From CAZUYC01 sp964624475 (GTDB lineage: Bacteria > Myxococcota_A > UBA9160 > SMWR01): a stretch of 64,000 nucleotides of DNA. The DNA lies in contig CAZUYC010000085.1 in the NCBI GenBank assembly GCA_964624475.1, forward strand, positions 62,001 to 126,000. Reading direction: 5' to 3'. Each line of letters starts with the position of its first letter. The stretch's first letter is position 1. A program made the translations under genes and the position numbers. The notes beneath the pieces were generated by a model that was not told the DNA's origin, did no database searches, and saw nothing but the letters and a program-made list of their open reading frames with translations. Positions 25,845 through 33,800 of this stretch are shown one piece after another.

Positions 25845-26102
25845 CTACTTCTTCTCCGCGCCCATCTTGGCCTTGGCCGCCGCGCACTCCTCGGGCGTCA
25901 TCATGAGGAAACCCTTGCCCTTGCAGGAGTTGTGGCCCGAGCACTCGCTCGACGCCGTCTTGCAGGCGCTCTCTCCCTTGCAGGAGTTGACCCCCTCGCA
26001 CTTGACCTGGCCTTCCTCCTCCGCTGCAAGGGCGGGGGCGACGGCCCCCGCGATGAAGAGCGCCGCGGCCGCGGACGCCAGCACGAACGAGTTCCGGCTC
26101 AT
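25845..26102 (-). CDS. bufA2: BufA2-type bufferin precursor (periplasmic RiPP metallophore)
   Basis: An 85-residue precursor with a Sec signal peptide of about 26 residues (FVLASAAAALFIAGAVAPALA) followed by a compact Cys-rich core. The core has six Cys in KCEGVNSCKG, ACKTASSEC, SGHNSCKGKG and PEEC. The repeated N-x-CKG pattern is what I associate with BufA2 precursors. In characterised bufferins, BufB and BufC convert some Cys to thiooxazole groups and the exported product binds copper in the periplasm. Here the assignment rests on the core plus the adjacent DUF692 and DUF2063 genes. The ATG is preceded by GGGAGG with 6-bp spacing, far stronger than the bufB site. No DoxX-like bufD gene is present. 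Confidence 0.88.
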   Translation of the reverse strand: MSRNSFVLASAAAALFIAGAVAPALAAEEEGQVKCEGVNSCKGESACKTASSECSGHNSCKGKGFLMMTPEECAAAKAKMGAEKK

Positions 26103-26108
26103 CGAGAA

Positions 26109-26146
26109 CCTCCCTTTGGCGCCGCGGCGCTTCCGGCGCCGCGGCG
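26109..26146 (-). promoter_or_regulatory. bufA leader: strong ribosome site behind a perfect 11-bp hairpin
   Basis: 26109-26114 is GGGAGG on the coding strand, 6 bases before the ATG. Immediately upstream, 26120-26130 and 26136-26146 are exact reverse complements around a 5-base loop (CGGAA on the transcript). A 12-base motif is also directly repeated here (26118-26129 and 26135-26146). The hairpin could stabilise the bufA mRNA or be a regulatory switch. I see no convincing promoter upstream. Confidence 0.6.
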
Positions 26147-26374
26147 GAACCCACATGTACCATACGTCCGGGCCCGTCGGCCGGTTGCGGGAGGATCGCG
26201 ATGCTCCCGAGGGCGCACCTCGCCGCGGTGCTAGGCCTGCTCGCGGCTGCTCGATCCCCATGGACGATCGCCCTCCGACGGTGGCGGCTCCGCAGCTTAC
26301 GTGCGGCGGAGCGGAAGCGGTACCTGCGATCCCTTCCGGCGACCACGCTCCGGCGCGGGGCGAGCTCGAGCTGC
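26147..26374. other. Intergenic region between bufA and the first toxin-antitoxin pair
   Basis: The region contains the divergent control sequences of bufA (minus) and the antitoxin gene (plus). No gene, RNA or clear promoter for bufA was recognised in it, apart from the elements listed separately. Confidence 0.4.
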
Positions 26375-26420
26375 TTGACGTGCCTCATTATGGCCGTAAT
26401 ATCAGTATTATGGCCATACC
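26375..26420 (+). promoter_or_regulatory. Sigma-70-type promoter and operator of the RHH/PIN toxin-antitoxin operon
   Basis: TTGACG (26375-26380) and TAATAT (26397-26402) are separated by 16 bp. This is an excellent housekeeping promoter and stands out in GC-rich DNA. The antitoxin ATG at 26410 lies about 8 bases after the -10 box, so the mRNA should be leaderless or nearly so. ATTATGGCC is directly repeated at 26387-26395 and 26407-26415, 20 bp apart, overlapping the -10 and start; TATGGCCATA at the second site is a palindrome. These are probable autorepression sites for the ribbon-helix-helix antitoxin. Confidence 0.7.
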
Positions 26421-26694
26421 GAAGATCAAGGCGACCTACGCCCTCGACTCCGAGACGGTCCGCGCGCTCGAGCGCATGGCGCGGCGTTGGAAGGTCTCGA
26501 AATCGGAGGCGCTGCGCCGCGCGATCCGGGCAGCGGCCGACCGCGAAGCGACCGAAGCGGGAGATGCTCTGGCTGCCCTGGACCGGATGCAGCAGCTGCT
26601 CGCCCTCGCGCCGGCAGCCGCTCGGCGCTGGCGGAGCGCGGCGCGTACGGAGCGGCTCGCGGGATCGGCGCGACGCGAGGGCCGCCAGGGGTGA
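26410..26694 (+). CDS. Ribbon-helix-helix (CopG-type) antitoxin
   Basis: A 94-residue protein. Residues 5-45 fit a ribbon-helix-helix DNA-binding domain (KIKATYALDSETVRALERMA, then KVSKSEALRRAIRAA), with the N-terminal strand followed by two helices. The C-terminal half, Ala/Arg-rich, would wrap the toxin. The antitoxin should neutralise the PIN ribonuclease encoded immediately downstream and repress the operon through the repeats over the promoter. The toxin GTG overlaps this gene's stop (GTGA). There is no ribosome site before the ATG, consistent with a leaderless transcript. Confidence 0.82.
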   Translation: MAIPKIKATYALDSETVRALERMARRWKVSKSEALRRAIRAAADREATEAGDALAALDRMQQLLALAPAAARRWRSAARTERLAGSARREGRQG

Positions 26695-27068
26695 TCCACC
26701 TCGACACGAGCTTCCTGATCCTCGCGCTGGCGCGGGGTTCGCGAGAGGATCAGAGGCTCCGAGCCTGGCTCCGCACGAGAGAGGAGCTTGGGATGAGCGC
26801 CATCGGCTGGGCGGAGTTCCTCTGCGGGCCGGTCGATTCCGCGGCCCTCGAGCTCGCAGGTCGCATCGTCGGAGAGCCCGTGGCCTTCACGGCCGCCGAC
26901 GCCGTACTGGCTGCCCGCCTCTTCGACGACACCGGGCGCCGGCGCGGCTCTCTCGCGGACTGCATGATCGCCGCCGCCGCGATCCAGGCAGGCGCATCCC
27001 TCGCCACCGCCAACCCGCGCGACTTCGCGCGCTTCGCCGGAGCGGGGCTGGCTCTCGCCGGGACCTGA
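26691..27068 (+). CDS. PIN-domain toxin (VapC-like ribonuclease)
   Basis: A 125-residue PIN-fold protein from GTG at 26691. Acidic metal-binding residues are present: Asp5 in HLDTSFLI, Glu in GWAEFLCGP near 42, Asp in LADCMIAAAA near 97 and a final Asp in TANPRDF near 113. VapC-type toxins are Mg-dependent endoribonucleases that cleave tRNA or rRNA. The 4-bp overlap with the antitoxin gene indicates translational coupling. Confidence 0.87.
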   Translation: MIHLDTSFLILALARGSREDQRLRAWLRTREELGMSAIGWAEFLCGPVDSAALELAGRIVGEPVAFTAADAVLAARLFDDTGRRRGSLADCMIAAAAIQAGASLATANPRDFARFAGAGLALAGT

Positions 27069-27103
27069 GCGCCGACCGTGGGTTCGCCGCGGACCTCTGC
27101 AGA

Positions 27104-29377
27104 TCAGCGGCCGCGCGCGGCGGTCGCCTTGGGCTTCGAGCTCAGCTCGGGGCCGGACCCAGCGCCGTGCGCACGCGCGCCGCAGCCGAGCTCGCCGAGC
27201 AGCCGCGCGAACTCCACCCCGAGCTCGCCGATCGCCGGGCCCGCGACGAAGTCCGACGGTCGCGAGGAACCGTCGGCGCGCTTGCGGATCGAGTCGAGCT
27301 GCCCGCAAGAGCCGCGCGGCGAGCGGCGATCGAAGTTGCGCGCGAGCGCGGCGAGCTGCGGGCGGAGCGCCCCGGCGCGTCCCTCGGCCGAGCGCCCCGG
27401 ACCGCTCGCCACGAGGCGGTCCGTGCGGACCGCGCCGTCGTAGAACGCAAGCAGCCGCCCGATCGGCGTGAGACAGTCCTCGTCGCAGCCGTCGCCCGGA
27501 TCGAGGTTGCCGTCGTCGCACTGCTCGGACAGCTCGCGCCGCCCGTTGCCGCAGGTCATCGCATCGCAGGCGTCGCCGACGCCGTCCTGGTCGAGGTCGG
27601 CCTGGTCGGCGTTCGCGGCGTCGGGGCAGTTGTCGAAGGGGTCGGCGAGGTCGTCGCCGTCCGCGTCCGCGGCGCTCGCCACCACGAGGTTCGGCGCGCA
27701 GGCGAGGCCCGCCGCACAGTCGGCGTCCGTGCGGCACGAGCCGTGACGGCGCTCGCAGGTGCCGGCGGTGCCGCACGCTTCCCCGGCCTCGCACGCGGCG
27801 TCGCTCGCGCAGGCCGCGCCCCGCGTCTCGACGCAGGTCCCCGCGCTCGTGACGGCATCGGCCGCCGTGGGGGCGAAGAGGCGCTGGAGGTCCGCGCCGG
27901 CGTCGCGGCAGATGGCGCGGGCGTCCGTGCAGTCGGTCTGGCTCGCGCAGGGACCCTGGTCCTCGTGGCAGGTGCCGTTGCCTCCCCCACCCGGGAGCGG
28001 CTCGCAGAACTCGCCCGCGTGGCAGCCGACGGCGCCGTCCGGGGTGAAGGTGCAGGGGGTACCGAGGTCGGCGATGCAGCCTCCCGGCGGGAGGTAGCAG
28101 GTGCCGGAGCCGCAGTCGGAATCCGTCGCGCAGGCAGCGCCCGTGGTCGTGCAGATCCCGGCGCTCGCCGAGGCGATCGCGTCGACGCAGCCGCCGGCCT
28201 CGCCGCTCGGGGGCGCCACGCGCGCGGCCTCGCGGGCGTTGAAGACCTGCTTGACCAGGTCCGTGGCGTCGCCGTCGCCGTTCAGGTCGCGGCCCCCCTG
28301 CTCGGCCTCGGCCGTGATGAAGACGACCGTGTCCCCCTCCACCCGGTACGGGAAGCGCGGGTCGCAGACCTCGAGCGGGCACGGGGTGACGGCGCTGCGG
28401 GTGTTGAGCACGCGCTCGCTCACGAGGTCGAAGACCTGGAGCACGTCGTCCTCGCGGTCGCCGTCGCCGTTCAGATCCGCGCCCTGCGCGGCCTCGCGCG
28501 TGCGGAAGGCCACGAGCCGTTCGCCGAGCACGAGCTCCTCGGCTGCCTGACCCGTCTCGATCAGCCGACCCTCGTTCGCGCGGTAGACGCGCACGACCCG
28601 GTCGGCGGAGTCCCCGTCGCCGTTCCGGTCCGACCCTTGATCGAGGCAGGCGCCGAGCGGGTCGCTGTGCGGGCACTCCGGCGCGAGCAGCGCCACGACC
28701 CCGCGGGACGCTTCGATCGTCGTCGCCCGCGAGCCGACGGCCCGCCAGCAGGCGGCTCGCGTGGGCCAGTCGCAGACCTCCGCGAACGGCTCGCCCCCGT
28801 CCGCGGCCGGAATGCGGGCCGCGAGGATCTCAGGGGAGATCGCGAGGTCGACGGCTTCCTTCCCGAGGTCGATCGGCTCGGCCCCGCGGAGCGAGAGCTG
28901 CACGAAGGTGTCGTCGCTGTCGCCGTCGGCGTTGCGGTCCTGACCGCGCGCGGACTCCGGCGTCAGGAACGCCACGGATCCGGACGCCACGACCGCCTGG
29001 GTCGCGGGCGCGAGCGTGCGGACCTCCCCCGGCCGCGACGCCTCCAGCATCTGGAGCATCAGGTCGTCGAAGTCGCCGTCGCCGAGGAGATCAGCACGGC
29101 CATCCGACTGGTCTGGACCGCGCAGAAATACGTTGATCGGGCTCCCCGGCTCCCCGCTCTCTCTGCCTTGGAATGCCATGTAGCGACCCCAGTCAGAGAG
29201 AGAAGGGAGAACTCCCTCGGCCACCCTGTCGGTATGACCGGTCAGCCGATCGTGAATCAGCACGGCGAGGGTCGAGCAACGATCATCGGTCGGGCGTCGT
29301 CGCGCAGGTGCCGTCGCGCGCGTAGAGCTCGTCGATGCAGGCGACGAGGCCGGGTGTGTCGGCGCAACGCGAGGCAA
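27104..29377 (-). CDS. Secreted calcium- and Cys-rich repeat protein, 3' part of an apparently frameshifted gene
   Basis: A 757-residue reading frame. From about residue 35 it resembles TolB-like propeller repeats (IHDRLTGHTDRVAEG, SLSDWGRYMAFQG), then many LNGDGDxxD calcium-type segments (about 85-330). A Cys-rich section follows with units such as CATDSDCGSGTC and CASDAACEAGEAC, then a thrombospondin type 3 repeat, and a Myxococcus-type Cys-rich motif (CGNGRRELSEQCDDGN, GDGCDEDC) near 620. The C-terminus is helical. The N-terminal 30 residues (Ser/Thr/Pro-rich) are the antisense-like overlap with the frame at 29283 and look non-native. I think the two frames were one gene, split by an indel near 29283-29300. 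Function: extracellular, unknown. Confidence 0.6.
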   Translation of the reverse strand: MPRVAPTHPASSPASTSSTRATAPARRRPTDDRCSTLAVLIHDRLTGHTDRVAEGVLPSLSDWGRYMAFQGRESGEPGSPINVFLRGPDQSDGRADLLGDGDFDDLMLQMLEASRPGEVRTLAPATQAVVASGSVAFLTPESARGQDRNADGDSDDTFVQLSLRGAEPIDLGKEAVDLAISPEILAARIPAADGGEPFAEVCDWPTRAACWRAVGSRATTIEASRGVVALLAPECPHSDPLGACLDQGSDRNGDGDSADRVVRVYRANEGRLIETGQAAEELVLGERLVAFRTREAAQGADLNGDGDREDDVLQVFDLVSERVLNTRSAVTPCPLEVCDPRFPYRVEGDTVVFITAEAEQGGRDLNGDGDATDLVKQVFNAREAARVAPPSGEAGGCVDAIASASAGICTTTGAACATDSDCGSGTCYLPPGGCIADLGTPCTFTPDGAVGCHAGEFCEPLPGGGGNGTCHEDQGPCASQTDCTDARAICRDAGADLQRLFAPTAADAVTSAGTCVETRGAACASDAACEAGEACGTAGTCERRHGSCRTDADCAAGLACAPNLVVASAADADGDDLADPFDNCPDAANADQADLDQDGVGDACDAMTCGNGRRELSEQCDDGNLDPGDGCDEDCLTPIGRLLAFYDGAVRTDRLVASGPGRSAEGRAGALRPQLAALARNFDRRSPRGSCGQLDSIRKRADGSSRPSDFVAGPAIGELGVEFARLLGELGCGARAHGAGSGPELSSKPKATAARGR

Positions 29378-30074
29378 GCAGTCCCAGCGGCAGGGGGTCC
29401 GTCACGGGCGTCACGGCGATCGTCGCCGGGCCGGTGAGCGTGCGGTCGTCGTCCGCCGGGCCCACGAGCCCGTCCGTATCGGGGAAATGGAAGCGCAGCC
29501 GGAAGGGCAGGCAGGCGCCCCCGTCGCCGCACCCGGCCGAGGCCGTGCACGGCTCCCCTGCGCTCGGGCCTCCCACGCACTCGTCGCGGATCGCAAGATC
29601 GGGGCTCCCGGGCGGGGTGAGGCAGCTGCCCTGCGGGCACTGCGCGTCGGCCTCGCAGAGGCCGCCGTCGTTGAGACCCCCGGAACAGAGGCCGGCGAAG
29701 AGCCGCGACACGCAGGTGACGCCGCCGCCGCCCGGGAGCGCTCCCGCGGCGGCCGCCTGGCTCTCGCAGAGCGCCCGGCTCGCGGCCGTCCCGACGACCA
29801 CGGCGTTGCGCGCGCCGCCGCCCGGCGGCTCGAAGAGGACGGTCACGAAGTAGTCGTCCTCGCGCGCGAAGCCGCCCGGCAGGTCCGCGAAGCCCCGCGA
29901 GTCGGGCTCGCAGACGGGGCGCAGGCGCACCAGGATCTCCTCGCCGTCGTCGTTCGGGATCGCGAAGGGGCGGTTCAGCGAGCCGAGCGCGCCGCGAAAC
30001 TCCTGCGTCACGCCCGGGATCACGTCGCACATCGCGCGGGCGTCGGCCGGCGCGAGGGCCGCGAGCCAGGGCAT
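29283..30074 (-). CDS. 5' part of the same calcium/Cys-rich exported protein
   Basis: 263 residues starting at ATG 30074 with a short export signal (MPWLAALAPADARA). The frame is open upstream through an arginine-plus-hydrophobic stretch (WFRAFDRFVLLM) that would make a better signal peptide, back to a TGA at about 30165. Just before that TGA, in the same frame, is ATGAAGCCC with a strong GAGGAG ribosome site. Cys-rich units (CSGGLNDGGLCEADAQCPQG, CVGGPSAGEPC) match those of the downstream frame. It ends VACIDELYARDGTC at a stop, where the 27104-29377 frame takes over. It is either a frameshifted gene or a sequencing indel. Confidence 0.5.
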   Translation of the reverse strand: MPWLAALAPADARAMCDVIPGVTQEFRGALGSLNRPFAIPNDDGEEILVRLRPVCEPDSRGFADLPGGFAREDDYFVTVLFEPPGGGARNAVVVGTAASRALCESQAAAAGALPGGGGVTCVSRLFAGLCSGGLNDGGLCEADAQCPQGSCLTPPGSPDLAIRDECVGGPSAGEPCTASAGCGDGGACLPFRLRFHFPDTDGLVGPADDDRTLTGPATIAVTPVTDPLPLGLLASRCADTPGLVACIDELYARDGTCATTPDR

Positions 30075-30227
30075 CAGGAGGACGAAGCGGTCGAAAGCCC
30101 GGAACCACGGCCGAGCGCCACCCCCGGGGAGCGTTGCCCGAGTCGCGTTCCTCGATCTGGCGGGTCACTCCGCCCGGGGGTCGGGCTTCATCGCTGCTCC
30201 TCGCAGAGTCCTTATATCACGACCGCA

Positions 30228-30353
30228 TCACCCGCCGAACCGCGCGGCCTCGAGGCCGGCGGGGCGCCGGCGGATCGAGGTCGGCGGCCGCGCGTGGAAC
30301 GGGAGCGCGGACTCGAGCACGAAGACCAGAAGGTCGTAGAGCCGCTTCGACAT
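30228..30353 (-). CDS. Possible small protein (41 aa)
   Basis: An ORF of 41 codons from ATG 30353 to TGA 30228, with AGGAG 7 bases upstream of the start. It reads MSKRLYDLLVFVLESALPF then an Arg/Pro-rich tail. The N-terminal half could be an amphipathic or short membrane helix. No family was recognised. It lies between the 107-residue exported protein gene and the split calcium-repeat gene, all on the same strand. Beyond it, TATAAG at about 30212-30217 may be a -10 box for the next gene. Confidence 0.35.
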   Translation of the reverse strand: MSKRLYDLLVFVLESALPFHARPPTSIRRRPAGLEAARFGG

Positions 30354-30388
30354 TTCGATGCTCCTGGCCCGGCCTGGGCGCGCGAGCC

Positions 30389-30712
30389 TCAGTCGGGGTT
30401 CGCCGCGATCAGCCCGGCCTTAGCCCGCTGCCGAGCGAAGCAGTCGATCAGACGGCGGTGGCGCTCGGACGCGCTCTGCGCCCGGGCCTCGGCGGAGTCG
30501 GTGGCGCCGCGGCAGTCGCCGACCTCGAGCATCGCCTCCGCAACCACCTTGTGATAGCGGAGCGCCGACTCGGTCTGGTTCTCGACGAGGGCCGCGACGC
30601 GCGCCTCCTCGCGCGCCTCGAGCGCGCGCGCGGCGTCCTTGCCGGGGTCACCCGCGGCCGCCGCGCCCGCGAGAAGCAGAGCCGCACAGATCGTCGCGAA
30701 TAGACGCTTCAT
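30389..30712 (-). CDS. Small exported helical protein
   Basis: A 107-residue protein with a clear signal peptide (KRLFATICAALLLAGAAAAG) preceded by a strong GGAGGAG ribosome site. The mature part is almost wholly helical and charged (ARALEAREEARVAALVENQTES) with two Cys residues near 68 and 92 that could form a disulfide. No family was recognised; a periplasmic binding or chaperone-like role is possible. It is followed by the possible 41-residue protein on the same strand. Confidence 0.62.
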   Translation of the reverse strand: MKRLFATICAALLLAGAAAAGDPGKDAARALEAREEARVAALVENQTESALRYHKVVAEAMLEVGDCRGATDSAEARAQSASERHRRLIDCFARQRAKAGLIAANPD

Positions 30713-30823
30713 CTTCTTCTCCTCCGCCGCGGGGCCCTCGGGCGCCGCCGCCCTTCGTTGCGAGGGGAGTCGGCGCAGGGCGGAGGAGTGGATCGGGCGA
30801 GGGAGCGGAGGCTCGGCGGGGGC

Positions 30824-32434
<1,611 letters not shown>

Positions 32435-32461
32435 GCGGGAACGGAATAGCGCCGGTCGAGC

Positions 32462-32600
32462 TCGACTGTCAACTAAATAGATAATTTGATCTCATCGATG
32501 ACACTTTGATTGATCACATCGATTACAAGCACGGAAACGGAGATCGATCGTAAGTAGTTGATCTAGTTTATTTTACTTCTCGATGTGTATCCGAAGCGAA
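32462..32600. promoter_or_regulatory. AT-rich divergent control region with near-identical 17-bp direct repeats
   Basis: This stretch is strikingly AT-rich compared with all flanking DNA. TTGATCTCATCGATGAC (32486-32502) and TTGATCACATCGATTAC (32510-32526) are 17-bp repeats with two mismatches, 24 bp apart. They could be binding sites for the adjacent Fis-type regulator, with the following AT-rich DNA allowing looping. No gene lies in 32435-32781. Confidence 0.55.
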
Positions 32601-32703
32601 GTGAAAATGTCCTCTCATCGCATCGAGATCTAGCGAGCCTCGCTCGCAGCCGATCCAAGCTTTTCTCAATCGATTCAGATGGTTACGCGTCCGATCGCAC
32701 GCC

Positions 32704-32719
32704 CGGCACGGGCGTTGCT
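32704..32719 (+). promoter_or_regulatory. Sigma-54-like -24/-12 promoter for the ECF sigma gene
   Basis: The 16 bases CGGCACGGGCGTTGCT match the -24/-12 consensus (TGGCACG, 4 bases, TTGCW) at every position except the first T. GG and GC have the required 12-bp register. A start near 32730 would give a leader of about 50 bases to the ATG at 32782. Confidence 0.6.
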
Positions 32720-32781
32720 CTAGGGCCCGGGCAAAGGCCGGCGCGCGGGACGCGGAGGAGCCGGCCGGAGGGCTCGAGACG

Positions 32782-33402
32782 ATGTCGATGCGAACCGCGC
32801 AGGTCTCCGCTGGCGAGGCGCTCGCCCCGCGCGAGCGAACGGGCGAGACGGCTCGCGAGGGTTGGGCGGGCGTGGTCGAGCGCATGCTCGCGGGCGACCG
32901 CGCCGCGCAGCTCCGCCTGGCGAGGCTCGTCACGGGCTTCCTCGCCCACTGGGGCGCGTACGACTTCCGAGCCGAGTGGCCCGACCTCGTGCAGGACGTG
33001 CTGCTCGCGGTGATCCGCGCGACCCGCGAGGGACGGGTGCGCAAGGCGGAGGCGGTGGTGGGCTACGTGCGCTCGATCGCGCACCACAAGCTGATGGACC
33101 GGCTGCGCGCGCACGTCCGCCATGCCGAGGACTCGACCGAGCCGCTCGAGGCCGAGGAGACCGCGCCCGGGTCGGCGCGAGCCTGCCCGGCGGACCAGGA
33201 CGTGGTGACCGACGTCCGGCGTGCCCTCGAGCGCCTCCCCGAGCGCAAGCACCGCGTCCTCTTCGCCGTCTACGGCGAGGGCAAGACCTACGAGCAGGCG
33301 GCCGAGGAGACCGGCATCCCGCTCGGGTCCGTGAAGCGCTACCTGCGCGAGGGAATGGAGGCTCTGCGGCGCGAGTTCACGGTCGAGCTCGAGCAGGCGT
33401 GA
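32782..33402 (+). CDS. ECF-type RNA polymerase sigma factor
   Basis: A 206-residue sigma-70 family factor. Region 2 spans about 35-105 (RLARLVTGFLAHWG, then EWPDLVQDVLLAVIRATREG and GYVRSIAHHKLMDRLRAH). Region 4 spans about 145-200 (RALERLPERKHRVLFAVYGEGKTYEQAAEETG, with the recognition helix PLGSVKRYLREGMEAL). GGAGGG precedes the ATG by 9 bases. It should direct transcription of a small regulon; the downstream zinc-finger protein is its probable anti-sigma factor. Its own promoter looks sigma-54-like. Confidence 0.88.
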   Translation: MSMRTAQVSAGEALAPRERTGETAREGWAGVVERMLAGDRAAQLRLARLVTGFLAHWGAYDFRAEWPDLVQDVLLAVIRATREGRVRKAEAVVGYVRSIAHHKLMDRLRAHVRHAEDSTEPLEAEETAPGSARACPADQDVVTDVRRALERLPERKHRVLFAVYGEGKTYEQAAEETGIPLGSVKRYLREGMEALRREFTVELEQA

Positions 33403-33470
33403 TCCGATCCGCCGCCGTCCGCCGACTCCACCCCCAGAGGCGCCCGGGGCGCCCTGCGGATGGAGGGGCG

Positions 33471-33791
33471 ATGAGCTGCCGGTGGAGCCTCGAAATCGAT
33501 CTCGCGGCCGCGGTGCGCGATCTCCGGGAGCCGCGCGGGTCCGCCTTCCACGCCCACCAGCGCGAGTGCCCCGATTGCCGCCGCGCGCTCGCGCCCTGGA
33601 TCCGGCTCGATGCCCTCGTCCGGGCGGCCGTCTGCGATGCCCGGGAATGGCACCCCGCGGACGAGGCCCTGATCGCGCTCCTCGAGCGCCCGCGCAGCCA
33701 GACGCCGGCGGAGCGCGCCCGCGTGGGGGCGCACCTCGAGGCCTGCGCCCCCTGCCGCGACGCGCTCCTCGCCGTCGCCGCCCTGCCTTGA
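33471..33791 (+). CDS. Zinc-finger anti-sigma-like protein
   Basis: A 106-residue soluble protein with two HxxxCxxC motifs (HQRECPDC near 29-36 and HLEACAPC near 88-95), as in ZAS anti-sigma domains. Between them is a helical segment with DALVRAAVCDAREWHPADEAL. It follows the ECF sigma gene by 68 bp with a GGAGGGG ribosome site, so it is the likely cognate anti-sigma or zinc/redox sensor. There is no membrane helix. The gene converges on lnt, 9 bp away. Confidence 0.72.
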   Translation: MSCRWSLEIDLAAAVRDLREPRGSAFHAHQRECPDCRRALAPWIRLDALVRAAVCDAREWHPADEALIALLERPRSQTPAERARVGAHLEACAPCRDALLAVAALP

Positions 33792-33800
33792 GCGAGCCAC

